A DNA stretch of 28,594 bases from Nitriliruptoraceae bacterium (GCA_007116505.1 SKII01000108.1:1-28594); one strand, 5' to 3'. Counted from the first letter of the stretch, positions 1 to 8,050 are shown. The notes: generated by a model not told the origin, from the letters alone. Translations and numbers: made by a program.

Positions 1-763
1 AGTAGATCGGCGCGGTGCAGCCCTCGACGTAGTGCACGTAGCTGCCGGGCTCGGCGATGATCAGCGTGCGCTCGAACTGGCCCATGTTCTGCTTGTTGAT
101 GCGGAAGTAGGCCTGCAGCGGGACGTCGACCTTGACCCCCTCGGGGATCCAGATGAACGAGCCGCCCGACCAGACCGCGGTGTTCAGCGCGGCGAACTTG
201 TTGTCGTTCGCGGGGATGACCGTGGCGAAGTACTTCCGGAACAGGTCCTCGTGCTCGCGCAGGCCCGCATCGGTGTCGAGGAAGATCACGCCCTCCTTCT
301 CGAGGTCCTCACGGACCTGGTGGTAGAGGACGGTCGACTCGTACTGCGCGGCCACACCGGCGACGAGACGCTCACGCTCGGCCTGCGGGATGCCGAGCTT
401 CTCGTAGGTCGCGAGGATCTCCGGCGGGAGCTCCTCCCACGAGTTCGCCTGCTTCTCGCTCGCCTCGACGTAGTAGTGGATGTTGTCGAAGTCGATGCCG
501 GACAGGTCCGAGCCCCAGTTCGGCATCGGACGGCGGAGGAACGCCTGGTAGGACCGCAGCCGGAGGTCGAGCATCCACTCCGGCTCGTCCTTGCGGCCGC
601 TGAGCTCACGGATGATGTCCTCGTCGAGCCCCTGGCCCGACGTGAACGCGTAGCCGTCCTCCCCGTCGGACCAGCCGAACTTGTAGTCGGCTAGGTCCTT
701 GGCGAGCTTCTCCTGGTTCTGCTTCGCCTCGCTGACGGGCACCGGGATCTCGGTCTGGCTCAT
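1..763 (-). CDS. sufB: SufB, Fe-S cluster assembly scaffold (partial, 3' end outside window)
   Basis: This is the N-terminal 254 residues of SufB, the scaffold subunit of the cytosolic SufBCD complex on which Fe-S clusters are built. The translation shows family sequence throughout, for example the [32 protein letters not shown] and [21 protein letters not shown] segments, then the start of the beta-helix core ending at the [10 protein letters not shown] stretch. Full-length SufB is about 470 residues, so roughly half lies beyond base 1. The ATG at 761-763 is chosen because AGGAGG sits about 7 nt upstream. The gene follows sufR by 87 nt on the same strand, the arrangement known from mycobacteria, so it is probably transcribed from the sufR promoter and repressed by SufR when Fe-S clusters are plentiful. 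sufD and sufC would be expected next, outside the window. Identification is very secure. Confidence 0.96.
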   Translation of the reverse strand, partial: MSQTEIPVPVSEAKQNQEKLAKDLADYKFGWSDGEDGYAFTSGQGLDEDIIRELSGRKDEPEWMLDLRLRSYQAFLRRPMPNWGSDLSGIDFDNIHYYVEASEKQANSWEELPPEILATYEKLGIPQAERERLVAGVAAQYESTVLYHQVREDLEKEGVIFLDTDAGLREHEDLFRKYFATVIPANDNKFAALNTAVWSGGSFIWIPEGVKVDVPLQAYFRINKQNMGQFERTLIIAEPGSYVHYVEGCTAPIY

Positions 764-850
764 GCGTTCCTCCTCAGGTGTTCGGGGGGTCTTCGTGTCG
801 CGTTCGTCGCTGCGGTTCGTCGGGCGCCGCGGGGTGGATCGCCCCTGCGG

Positions 851-1555
851 TCAGGCCGTACTCGGACGGACCGTGCACACGCAGGCGGACGCACCGCCCG
901 CGATGGTCTCGTCACGGGAGACGGTCACGTCGGTCCCGAGGGCGCGGGAGAACGCCGCGGCCTCGTAGGCGCAGATCTCGGGGTGCTCGCGGGCGCCCCC
1001 CTCGATCACGCAGTGATGCTGGACGAGCCGGAGCGTCGGGAGACCACGTCCCCGCTCCACTCCGTCCTCGCCCTCGTCCTCGTCCTGGACGACGTCGGCG
1101 AGGAACCCTGCCTCCGAGAGTGCGTCGGCGAGCTGCCGCACCCGCTGGTCGAGCGGCCCGGGACCGACGGCTGCGGCGAGGGTGCCGACCTCACGGTCGA
1201 CCCTCCAGCGCATGAAGGCGAGCAGGCCGTCGCGCCCGTGCTCGGCGGTCAGGAAGTCGAGCAGCTCGTTCGCGAGCCGGTCGTAGGACTGCGGGAAGAG
1301 CCGCTCCGCGCGCGCGCTGAGCGCGAAGCAGGTCGCCGGCCGTCCGCCCGACGCCCGGGCATCACGCTGCTCGACGAGCCCGTCGTCGAGCAGCACGCCC
1401 AGGTGCCGGCGCGTCGCGACCTCGGAGATCCCGAGGTGCGCGGCCAGCTCGGACACGGGCTGCGGGCCGGTGCGGTGGAGGAACTCGACGAGCGCGGCGC
1501 GCGTCTCACCGAGCAGCCCCACGAGGGAGGTGCCGGTGGTGACGGACGCGGACAT
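851..1555 (-). CDS. sufR: SufR, Fe-S-binding transcriptional repressor of the suf operon
   Basis: A 234-residue ArsR/DeoR-like winged-helix regulator. Residues about 10-65 form the HTH (VSELAAHLGISEVATRRHLGVL), followed by a wing with the GGRPATCFALS stretch. The C-terminal part carries Cys182 and Cys195 in a CX12C spacing and Cys225/Cys227 near the end, which matches the cluster-ligating pattern of SufR proteins. In that family the cluster-bound form represses suf genes. The ATG at 1555 is chosen because a GGAGG lies about 7 nt upstream and the protein then begins just before the HTH; the frame stays open upstream to 1888 but that part overlaps the promoter and has no family sequence. It is the first gene before sufB. 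Its leader holds a 3 x 14-bp tandem repeat and a palindrome that could be its own operator. Confidence 0.92.
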   Translation of the reverse strand: MSASVTTGTSLVGLLGETRAALVEFLHRTGPQPVSELAAHLGISEVATRRHLGVLLDDGLVEQRDARASGGRPATCFALSARAERLFPQSYDRLANELLDFLTAEHGRDGLLAFMRWRVDREVGTLAAAVGPGPLDQRVRQLADALSEAGFLADVVQDEDEGEDGVERGRGLPTLRLVQHHCVIEGGAREHPEICAYEAAAFSRALGTDVTVSRDETIAGGASACVCTVRPSTA

Positions 1556-1580
1556 CTTCGACCTCCGGGGGACTCGGGAG

Positions 1581-1622
1581 CTGCGAGGCGTGACCTGCGA
1601 GGCGTGGCCTGCGAGGCGTGAC
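1581..1622. repeat. Three tandem 14-bp repeats in the sufR leader
   Basis: Three head-to-tail copies of CTGCGAGGCGTGAC lie at 1581-1594, 1595-1608 (one mismatch, GGC at the end) and 1609-1622, with a decayed fourth start after that. They sit between the predicted sufR promoter and its ribosome site, so they would be transcribed in the 5' leader. They could be a slippage product with no role, or a spacing or binding element. Confidence 0.9.
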
Positions 1623-1647
1623 CTGCGCGCCTGCTGCCCTTCCTCAA

Positions 1648-1661
1648 CCGAACTGTTTCGG
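1648..1661. promoter_or_regulatory. Palindrome at the sufR promoter, candidate SufR operator
   Basis: CCGAA and TTCGG are perfect inverted arms around a 4-nt spacer (CTGT). The site is directly downstream of the predicted -10 element of sufR, where a bound repressor would block initiation. An alternative outer pair, CCCTTCC (1637-1643) and GGAAGGG (1660-1666), overlaps it with a different centre. That SufR is the ligand is inference from position only. Confidence 0.45.
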
Positions 1662-1662
1662 A

Positions 1663-1691
1663 AGGGTACGGACCTCGGCCCTCGGATGCAA
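1663..1691 (-). promoter_or_regulatory. Predicted sufR promoter
   Basis: Reading the minus strand, TTGCAT (1691-1686) is followed by a 17-nt spacer and TACCCT (1668-1663). The -35 matches consensus at three positions and the -10 follows the TAnnnT pattern, so the call rests mainly on spacing and position. It lies in the gap between the transglutaminase gene and sufR and points towards sufR. Transcription would start inside the palindrome at 1648-1661, leaving a leader of about 100 nt. Confidence 0.4.
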
Positions 1692-1712
1692 GGCGGCGCC
1701 GCAGCGCGCAGG

Positions 1713-2675
1713 CTAGCCGTCGACGGCAGGCAGGCCGCCCGACGCCGTCGGCCGGCGCGGGAGTCCCGAGCTCGCGTCGACCGCCGGGAAGAGCCCGGGA
1801 GCACCGGGCGTACCGATCGGCTGGAGAGCGAGCCTGCGCATCCGTACGTTGACGGACAGCTCATGGTCCGGAGCGCCGCTGAACACACCGCGGAGCGGCG
1901 CGACGTCGTCGTAGTCGCGTCCCCTGCCGATGGTCACGTGCCGCTCCCCGACGGCGCTGCGGTTCGTCGGGTCGACCGCCCACCACCCGAAGCCCGGGAC
2001 CGCCGCCTCCACCCAGGCGTGCGTCTCGACCTCGACCTCCTCGCCGGCGTCCGCGCCCGTCGCGTCGTCGGCGGTGAAGAAGTAGCCCGACACGTAGCGG
2101 GCCGGGACGCCGAGGACCCGCAGCATCGCGATCGTCAGGTGCGCGAAGTCCTGGCACACCCCTGCACCGGCGGCCAGCACCTCCTCCACCTCGACGCCGA
2201 CCGCCGTCCGGCCACGCCGGTACTCGAGGTCGGACACGGCGCCCTCGACCGCCTCGATCAGGCTCCGGACGTCCCCCGTCCCGACGGCCGCCCCACGAGC
2301 CCGTGCCACGACCGCATCCCCCCATGCGACATGCGGTGAGCGCTGCAGGAACTCCAGATGCGCGTCGCGCCACGCACCGTCCTCGAGGGCGACGAGCGGG
2401 ACGTCGGAGGACGGCGCCGTGCGCGCGGCCGTCTCGACCGTCGCCGCCGCGACGACCTCGAGCTGCGCATGCGACCCCGCCACCCCGAAGGTGTCGACAC
2501 GCGTGCCCCAGTAGTCGACGTAGGAGGAGACCCGCGACGCCGGCGTGGTCGTCACGCGGTAATGGACGACCTGCTGGTGCTCGTCGCTCGCCGGGCAGGC
2601 CCGGAGCTCGTTCTGCGACTCGACAACGGACGCGCCGTAGTCGAACCGCGTGACGTAGCGGATGTCGAGCCGCAC
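1713..2675 (-). CDS. Transglutaminase-like cysteine protease/peptidase
   Basis: A 320-residue protein with an N-terminal beta-rich domain (about 1-90, the usual bacterial transglutaminase N-terminal region starting MRLDIRYVTRFDY) and a papain-fold transglutaminase core at about 130-250. The catalytic triad is visible: Cys174 in GAGVCQDFAH, His219 in ETHAWVE and Asp235 in AVDPTN. There is no signal peptide or membrane segment, so it is probably cytoplasmic. The GTG start at 2675 is preceded by a strong GGAGGAGGGG. It is the last gene of the ATP-grasp/alpha-E/transglutaminase cluster, 28 nt after the alpha-E gene. In comparative genomics this trio is predicted to build and trim or cross-link peptide tags; no substrate is known to me. 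Bacterial members mostly act as proteases rather than cross-linkers, so the direction of chemistry is open. The final 30 residues are proline/glycine-rich. Confidence 0.88.
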   Translation of the reverse strand: MRLDIRYVTRFDYGASVVESQNELRACPASDEHQQVVHYRVTTTPASRVSSYVDYWGTRVDTFGVAGSHAQLEVVAAATVETAARTAPSSDVPLVALEDGAWRDAHLEFLQRSPHVAWGDAVVARARGAAVGTGDVRSLIEAVEGAVSDLEYRRGRTAVGVEVEEVLAAGAGVCQDFAHLTIAMLRVLGVPARYVSGYFFTADDATGADAGEEVEVETHAWVEAAVPGFGWWAVDPTNRSAVGERHVTIGRGRDYDDVAPLRGVFSGAPDHELSVNVRMRRLALQPIGTPGAPGLFPAVDASSGLPRRPTASGGLPAVDG

Positions 2676-2703
2676 GGTCCCCTCCTCCCTCGGTGCCGGG
2701 TCG

Positions 2704-3696
2704 TCAGCCGCTCGCGATCGCGTGCATCGGGCCCGGCGGCTGGTGCCGGAAGAACTCGTCCGCGACCGCCTCGGCGACCTCGTGGATGCGGTGCTGCACG
2801 TCCTCGAGGAAGTCGTGGAGGTCCTCGTCGAGCAGCTCGGCGACGTCGCGGTACTGGAGCGACGACGTGGTGCGGCCGAGCAGCCGGACGGCGCGGCTCG
2901 GCCGTCCGCCGGACAGCGCCTCGAGCTGGTGCATCGCCGAGGTCAGGCAGTAGACGACGCTGCGCGGCAGGTCGTCGGCGAGGAGCAGGAACTCGATCAC
3001 GTCGACCGGGTCGGTCGACGCGCGGTAGCGGCGTCGGTACGCCTCGAACGCCGAGGCCGACTTCAGCACCGCGACCCAGTGGTGGAACCCCCCGTCGGGG
3101 ACGACGACCCCGCGACGGCTCGGGACGCGCAGCGCGTCGAGCTGTCCGTACCGCACGTCGATCAGGCGGCAGGTCATCTCCGCACGCTCGAGGAGCCGTC
3201 CGAGCGCGAGGAAGCGCCAGCCGGCGTCCCGCGGCATCGTCTCGCTCGCGACGCCGTAGATCGCCATCGACGCGTTGCGCACGAGCCGCAGCAGCTCGCT
3301 CGGCTGCTCGGCGACGTCGCGGTCGAGGTCGCGCGAGCGCAGCTCGAGGTGCAGCGCGTTGACCGCCTCCCACAGCTCGCTCGACACCAGCTCGCGCACG
3401 CTGTGCACGTTCTCACGCGCACGGGCGGTCGCCGCGGCGATCGACCCCGGGTTGTCCTGGTCGAGCACGAGGAAGCGCACGACGGCCTGCGCGTCGGACG
3501 TCGGTCCGAGCCCACGCTCCTCCCACGCTCCGAGCAGGTGGAGGACGTCGAGCAGCTGACCCCACGTCCGGCCCGCCTCCCCGAACGGCGACTCGAGCAG
3601 GGTGTGGTAGGTCACGTCGACCATGCGCGCCGTGTCCTCGGCGCGCTCGACGTAGCGGCCGGCCCAGAACAGGTTCTCCGCGAGCCGCGCGAGCAT
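2704..3696 (-). CDS. Alpha-E domain protein (DUF403)
   Basis: A 330-residue, mostly helical protein opening with MLARLAENLFWAGRYVERAEDTARM, the signature of the alpha-E family, and keeping typical motifs such as ARENVHSVRELVSSELWEAVN, RDAGWRFLALGRLLERAEMT and FLLLADDLPRSVVYCL. The many conserved Glu, Arg and Asp residues suggest a catalytic or metal-binding centre, but no activity is established for the family. Its ATG overlaps the stop of the ATP-grasp gene by one base (TGATG), with GGAGG upstream, so translation is coupled. The constant pairing with CP-ATP-grasp and transglutaminase genes implies work on the same peptide product. Length is normal for the family (about 310-330). Confidence 0.9.
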   Translation of the reverse strand: MLARLAENLFWAGRYVERAEDTARMVDVTYHTLLESPFGEAGRTWGQLLDVLHLLGAWEERGLGPTSDAQAVVRFLVLDQDNPGSIAAATARARENVHSVRELVSSELWEAVNALHLELRSRDLDRDVAEQPSELLRLVRNASMAIYGVASETMPRDAGWRFLALGRLLERAEMTCRLIDVRYGQLDALRVPSRRGVVVPDGGFHHWVAVLKSASAFEAYRRRYRASTDPVDVIEFLLLADDLPRSVVYCLTSAMHQLEALSGGRPSRAVRLLGRTTSSLQYRDVAELLDEDLHDFLEDVQHRIHEVAEAVADEFFRHQPPGPMHAIASG

Positions 3697-5183
3697 CAGC
3701 CACCTCCCCCGACGACGCCCTCGGGCAGCCCCTCGGCGGGCGCCTCGAGCACCCACGTGTCCTTCGAGCCGCCTCCCTGCGAGGAGTTGACGACGAGCGA
3801 GCCCTCCCGCAGGGCCACCCGCGTGAGCCCGCCCGGCAGCACCTCGACGCGCTCGCCGCTGATCGCGAACGGGCGGAGGTCGACATGGCGACCGTGGAAC
3901 GCGTCGCCGACCATCGTCGGATGCCGCGACAGCCCCACGACCTCCTGCGCGATGTAGCCCCGCGGGTCCGCCTCGATCGCGGCACGGGCACCCGCGAGCT
4001 CCTCGTCGCTCGCCCGCGGCCCGATCACGAGCCCGTATCCGCCCGACGCGCCGACCGGCTTCACGACCAGCTCGTCGAGGCGGTCGAGCACCTCGGCACG
4101 CTGCTCGTCGTCCCAGAGGAGGTAGGTCTCGACGTTGGGGAGCACCGGCTCCTCCCCGAGGTAGAAGCGGATGAGGTCGGGCACGAACGCGTACACCGCC
4201 TTGTCGTCCGCCACCCCGTTCCCGACCGCGTTCACGATGGTGACGTTCCCGGCCCGAGCGGCCGACAGCAGCCCCGGGACCCCGAGCAGCGAGTCGGGAC
4301 GGAACACGACCGGATCGAGGAACTCGTCGTCGATGCGGCGGTAGATGACGTCGACCCGCTCGATGCCGGACGTCGAGCGCATCCATACGACATGGTCCTC
4401 GACGACGAGGTCACGACCCTCCACGAGCTCGATGCCCATCTGGGCGGCGAGGAACGCATGCTCGAAGTAGGCGGAGTTGTGCACTCCCGGCGTCAGGATG
4501 ACCGCGGTCGGTCGATCGCCGGCCGCCGGCGGCGCGACGGAGCGGAGCGCACCGAGCAGCATCGGGCCGTAGTGGTCCACGGGACGGACCCGCTCGGCGG
4601 CGAACGCGATCGGCAGGACCCGCGTCATCGCGGCCCGGTTCTCGAGCACGTAGGACACACCCGACGGGTTGCGCAGGTTGTCCTCGAGCACCCGGTACGT
4701 CCCGTCGCCGTCCCGCACGAGGTCGACGCCTGAAACGAGGCAGCGCGCCGCATGCGGCACAGCGATGCCGAAGGCCTCGCGGCGGAAACCTTCGGCCGTG
4801 TGCACGAGCCAGCGCGGCACGACACGGTCGCGGACGGCGGCCTGCTCGCCGACGTAGAGGTCCTCGAGGAAGCGGTTCAGCGCGGTGACACGCTGGACGA
4901 TGCCGCGCTCGATGACGTCCCACTCGTCCGCGGGGATGACCCGCGGCAGCAGGTCCATCGGGAACGTGCGCTCGAGCCCCTCCTCGTCGTCGGCGAGGGT
5001 GAAGGTGATGCCCTGCGTGCGGAAGATGCGGTCGCGGATGCGCTCGCGTCGCAGCAGCTCGTCCGAGGTGAAGCCCGAGAGCCGCTCGACCACGCCGGCG
5101 TAGTGCGGACGCACCTGCCCGCCCGGCGTGAAGACCTCGTCGAAGAAGGGCCCCGTGTCGTAGTCGTCCAGAAGCCCACCCAT
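3696..5183 (-). CDS. Circularly permuted ATP-grasp protein (CP-ATP-grasp type 1, DUF404/DUF407)
   Basis: A 495-residue enzyme of the circularly permuted ATP-grasp family, expected to activate a carboxylate as acyl-phosphate and ligate it to an amine. Family sequence is visible at YRVLEDNLRNPSGVSYVLENR (about 155-175), TPGVHNSAYFEHAFLA, VDVIYRRIDDEFLDP, NAVGNGVADDKAVYAFVPD and the nucleotide-binding VVKPVGASGGYGLVIGP region; HVDLRPFAISG and GSLVVNSSQGGGSKDTWVL close the fold. The ATG at 5183 and an in-frame GTG at 5192 are both possible starts; the GTG forms a 4-nt GTGA overlap with the recD2 stop, and neither has a clear ribosome site. The gene is coupled to the alpha-E gene downstream. Peptide or amino-acid ligase activity is expected from the family; the substrate is unknown. 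Confidence 0.9.
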   Translation of the reverse strand: MGGLLDDYDTGPFFDEVFTPGGQVRPHYAGVVERLSGFTSDELLRRERIRDRIFRTQGITFTLADDEEGLERTFPMDLLPRVIPADEWDVIERGIVQRVTALNRFLEDLYVGEQAAVRDRVVPRWLVHTAEGFRREAFGIAVPHAARCLVSGVDLVRDGDGTYRVLEDNLRNPSGVSYVLENRAAMTRVLPIAFAAERVRPVDHYGPMLLGALRSVAPPAAGDRPTAVILTPGVHNSAYFEHAFLAAQMGIELVEGRDLVVEDHVVWMRSTSGIERVDVIYRRIDDEFLDPVVFRPDSLLGVPGLLSAARAGNVTIVNAVGNGVADDKAVYAFVPDLIRFYLGEEPVLPNVETYLLWDDEQRAEVLDRLDELVVKPVGASGGYGLVIGPRASDEELAGARAAIEADPRGYIAQEVVGLSRHPTMVGDAFHGRHVDLRPFAISGERVEVLPGGLTRVALREGSLVVNSSQGGGSKDTWVLEAPAEGLPEGVVGGGG

Positions 5184-5188
5184 GCCGC

Positions 5189-7483
5189 TCACGCTAGCGG
5201 CACGGCGCTCAGGCGCTCCGCGAGCCCCGTGTGGCGACGGGACGGGTGGTCCTGGGCGGCGGCCGCCCGTAGCGCATCGGCGCGTCCGACGAGGATGAGC
5301 GCGCGTGAGGCCCGGGTCACCGCCGTGTAGACGAGGTTGCGCCACAGCATGACCCGGTGGGCGGGGTCGAGCACGAGGACGACGACCGGCCACTCCCCTC
5401 CCTGCGCCTTGTGCACGGTCACCGCCCATGCCGGCACGAGGTCCCGCACCCGCTCACGTGGGTGGAGGACCTCGCCGCGCGGGTAGGCCACGCGCACCGT
5501 GCCCTCGGCGACGGCGACGTCGGTCACCGTCCCGACGTCCCCGTTCGCGACGTCGAGCTCCGGGTCGTTGCGCGTCTGCATCACCCGGTCCCCGACGTGC
5601 AGCCCTGCGACCGCTGGCCGGCCACGGCCGGGGTTCAGCGCGTCCTTGAGCGCGGTGTTGAGCGCGTCGACGCCGCTCGGGCCGCGGTACACCGGAGCGA
5701 GGACCTGCACGTCGTCGACGCCGACACCGAAGTGCTCAGGCGCCCGCTCGGCGACGGTCCGCACCACGCGTGCGACGATCGCGCTGCGGTCGGGCTCCTC
5801 CGCGACGAACACGTCACCGTCGACGCCGCGGAGCTCGCCCGGGTCGCCCGAGAGGATGCCCCGCGCGAGCGAGACGATCCGCGAGCCGGCCGCCTGACGG
5901 TGGATCTCCTCGAGGTGGACCGCCGGGACCGTCCCGCTGCGCACGAGGTCGCGCAGCACGTCGCCGGACCCGACCGAAGGGAGCTGGTCGGCGTCGCCGA
6001 CGAGGACGAGGTGCGCCCCGTCGGGGACCGCCTCGACGAGACGGGCCGCGAGCCACGTGTCGCACATCGACGTCTCGTCGACCACGACGAGGTCGTGGGG
6101 CAGCTGCTCGGTGGCACCGAAGCGGAACCGGAACCCCCCGTCCTCGTCGGGCCGCGCCTCGAGGAGCCGGTGCACGGTGGTCGCGGCGTGCCCGGTGACC
6201 TCCTCGAGCCGCTTCGCGGCCCGTCCCGTCGGCGCAGCGAGCGCCACGTTCGCGCCCCCGCGCCGTGCGCGGTCGACCAGCTCGCGCACGGTGGTGGACT
6301 TCCCCGTCCCGGGACCTCCCGTGAGCACGCTGACACCGGCCTCGGAGACGGTGAGCACGGCGGCACGCTGGTCGGAGGTCAGCTCGATGGCGTCGGACGG
6401 GAGCGCGGCCTCGTCGGCGGCCTCGTCGTCGGCCTCGTCGTCGGCCTCGTCGTCGGCGTCGGCCCGGACCGCGTCGGCGAGCCCCGGCACGGGTCGCGCC
6501 GAGCCGAGCAGTCGGAGCACACCCTGCGCGAGCGCGACCTCGTCGTCACGGGCGGCGGGCGCGGCGACGACGTCATCCCCGCCGATCGTCTCCGCGACGA
6601 GCCGGCCCCGCGCGACCGCTCGGTCGACCCCGTCCGCAGCGAGGATCACGTCCACGCGCAGCAGTGCCGCAGCGGCCGTCGTCGCACCGACGCGCGGGAG
6701 ATGCTGGTGGCCATCCTGACGCCGAGCCGTGCGGACCGCCGTGACGGCCCCGGCGACGAGCCGGCGTGGATCGTCCCTCGGCACCCCGACCCGCTCCGCG
6801 AGCGCGTCCGCGTGCGCGAAGCGGACCCGCTCGGCCAGGAGCAGCAGGTACGGGTCGTCGCGCGCGACGTCCACGACGTCCGCTCCGAAGCGCGCATGTG
6901 CGGACCGGACAGCGTCCATCGGCCAGCCGCAGCCCTCGACGAGCCGGACGAGGCGCGCCATCGCGAGTCCCGCCTGCCACGCGTCGTGCACGGCTGCGGC
7001 CTCGTCGGGCTCGACGCCGGCCTCGCTGACCAGCCGGTCGGGGCCTGACTCGATGGCGGCTCCGGCACCGCTGCCGAACGTCACGAGGATGGCGCTGATG
7101 ACCGACGGCGGGACGTGGGCGAAGCGCTCGGAGGTGAGGAACGCGGTCAGGCCCGCGACGTCGGACGGCGTCACCTGCTCGTAGAGCATCGCCTCGAAGG
7201 TCGGCCCGTAGCGCGGGTGCACGGTGCGCCGCCCGACCAGCCGCACGCTCTGCCCCTCGACGAGGTCACCGAGAGGACCGGAGCAGCGCTCACCGGGCCC
7301 GCCGTCCTCCGGCAGCACCTCGACGACGCCGAAGCCGGTCCGTGCATCCGTGTGGTGCACCCCGAGCACCTCGCCGACGAGCTCCTCGTCGCCCATCAGC
7401 CTGGCCGGGTCGGAGGCGTGACGCGCCCCATCATCCGTCCGGCCATCCGTCCGGCGCCCCGTCCCTCGGTCGCGGCCCACCAT
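5189..7483 (-). CDS. recD2: RecD2-type SF1B DNA helicase
   Basis: A 764-residue 5'-3' helicase of the RecD2 (RecD-like, RecBC-independent) group. After a disordered charged N-terminus (1-30) comes an OB-like domain (about 35-95), a helical region where HhH motifs normally sit, then the helicase core. Core motifs are Walker A GGPGTGKST (about 385-393), DET box (LVVVDETSM), GDADQLPSVGSGD, VHKAQGGEWP and YTAVTRAS near the C-terminus. Just before Walker A is an acidic low-complexity linker rich in ADDE, encoded by a 12-bp tandem repeat. The HhH region is degenerate: the usual GIGPK-type loop reads HVPPSVISA. The ATG at 7483 is chosen for the GGGGGAGG 5 nt upstream; Met30 is a weaker alternative. 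It likely acts in DNA repair. The stop overlaps the possible GTG start of the ATP-grasp gene, suggesting an operon with no obvious functional link. Confidence 0.92.
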   Translation of the reverse strand: MVGRDRGTGRRTDGRTDDGARHASDPARLMGDEELVGEVLGVHHTDARTGFGVVEVLPEDGGPGERCSGPLGDLVEGQSVRLVGRRTVHPRYGPTFEAMLYEQVTPSDVAGLTAFLTSERFAHVPPSVISAILVTFGSGAGAAIESGPDRLVSEAGVEPDEAAAVHDAWQAGLAMARLVRLVEGCGWPMDAVRSAHARFGADVVDVARDDPYLLLLAERVRFAHADALAERVGVPRDDPRRLVAGAVTAVRTARRQDGHQHLPRVGATTAAAALLRVDVILAADGVDRAVARGRLVAETIGGDDVVAAPAARDDEVALAQGVLRLLGSARPVPGLADAVRADADDEADDEADDEAADEAALPSDAIELTSDQRAAVLTVSEAGVSVLTGGPGTGKSTTVRELVDRARRGGANVALAAPTGRAAKRLEEVTGHAATTVHRLLEARPDEDGGFRFRFGATEQLPHDLVVVDETSMCDTWLAARLVEAVPDGAHLVLVGDADQLPSVGSGDVLRDLVRSGTVPAVHLEEIHRQAAGSRIVSLARGILSGDPGELRGVDGDVFVAEEPDRSAIVARVVRTVAERAPEHFGVGVDDVQVLAPVYRGPSGVDALNTALKDALNPGRGRPAVAGLHVGDRVMQTRNDPELDVANGDVGTVTDVAVAEGTVRVAYPRGEVLHPRERVRDLVPAWAVTVHKAQGGEWPVVVLVLDPAHRVMLWRNLVYTAVTRASRALILVGRADALRAAAAQDHPSRRHTGLAERLSAVPLA
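6419..6454. repeat. Three 12-bp tandem repeats inside recD2
   Basis: Three exact copies of GGCCTCGTCGTC (6419-6430, 6431-6442, 6443-6454), in frame, encode the acidic ADDE-rich linker ahead of the recD2 helicase core. Copy number changes would only lengthen or shorten the linker. Confidence 0.9.
7432..7455. repeat. Two 12-bp tandem repeats at the recD2 N-terminus
   Basis: Two exact copies of CATCCGTCCGGC (7432-7443 and 7444-7455) encode part of the disordered Arg/Asp/Gly-rich N-terminal tail of RecD2. Confidence 0.85.
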
Positions 7484-7561
7484 GAGGACCTCCCCCGTCC
7501 GGACCGGTCGACGGCGCGGATCGCGCGAGGCTAACGGCGCATCGCCCACCCGGACGGTGTC

Positions 7562-7604
7562 ACCTCCGCGCCGGAGGACGATGGGGATGGGACACTCCCT
7601 GTCC
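7562..7604. promoter_or_regulatory. Inverted repeats in the divergent recD2/unknown-gene intergenic region
   Basis: The 140-bp gap between recD2 and the divergent unknown gene holds two inverted repeats. CCTCCG and CGGAGG flank CGC at 7562-7576, and GGACA and TGTCC flank a 5-nt spacer at 7590-7604, shortly before the ribosome site of the plus-strand gene. They could be operator or hairpin elements for either gene. I could not place a convincing promoter for either direction here. Confidence 0.3.
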
Positions 7605-7623
7605 ACATCGGAGGACGTGCTCC

Positions 7624-8019
7624 GTGCCCGCGATGACCGACGACCGAACCCGTCCCGCGCGCGCCGCGGACGGGCCAGTGCTCGTGCGCGTCGATGCTTC
7701 GGGGGACGACTGGCTGCTCGGGCTGCCCTCGCTGCCCGACGCCGCGCGGATCGGCGTGACCGTCGGGGACGCTGCGCTGCTGCGCGACGGCGACGCGCTG
7801 GCGCTGCGCGGCTACGACCTCGTGCAGGTCGTGCCCGGCCGTCGACCCGGGATGCATGCGGACCTCCTCGTCCCCGCGGCGCTGCGCGAGGCGCATGCCC
7901 GCTGGTTCTCCGCGCTGCTGCTCGTCGCGGACCGCGTCTTCGACCTGCGCTTCGGCCCCGTACAGATCGCGCTCCATGCGGAGCTCATGGCGCACCTCCC
8001 CGAGCCCGACGTCATCTGA
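7624..8019 (+). CDS. Hypothetical protein, 131 residues
   Basis: I do not recognise a family. The protein is soluble, with no signal peptide or membrane segment. It has a beta-rich N-terminal half (VLVRVDASGDDWLLGLPSLP, then VTVGDAALLRDGDALALRGYDLVQVVPG) and a helical C-terminal half rich in Ala, Leu and His. The frame has the strong third-position GC bias of its neighbours, which supports real coding. The GTG at 7624 is chosen because GGAGG lies 9 nt upstream; the ATG at 7633 is too far from it. It is divergent from recD2 and 72 nt upstream of yqeY on the same strand, so it may share a transcript with yqeY. Confidence 0.7.
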   Translation: MPAMTDDRTRPARAADGPVLVRVDASGDDWLLGLPSLPDAARIGVTVGDAALLRDGDALALRGYDLVQVVPGRRPGMHADLLVPAALREAHARWFSALLLVADRVFDLRFGPVQIALHAELMAHLPEPDVI

Positions 8020-8050
8020 CCGGAGCGCGACGCCCCCGACAGCGCCCCGA

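Noticed and set aside
1556..1888. N-terminal extension of SufR
   Set aside because: It would cover the promoter, palindrome and 14-bp repeats and shows no SufR sequence before the HTH.
3696..5183. Glutathionylspermidine synthase as identity of the CP-ATP-grasp protein
   Set aside because: Related fold, but the NLRNPSGVSYVLENR and GGGSKDTWVL motifs and the alpha-E/transglutaminase neighbours mark the DUF404/407 family instead.
5357..7048. 563-codon plus-strand open frame opposite recD2
   Set aside because: All helicase motifs are on the minus strand; the plus frame has no recognisable fold.
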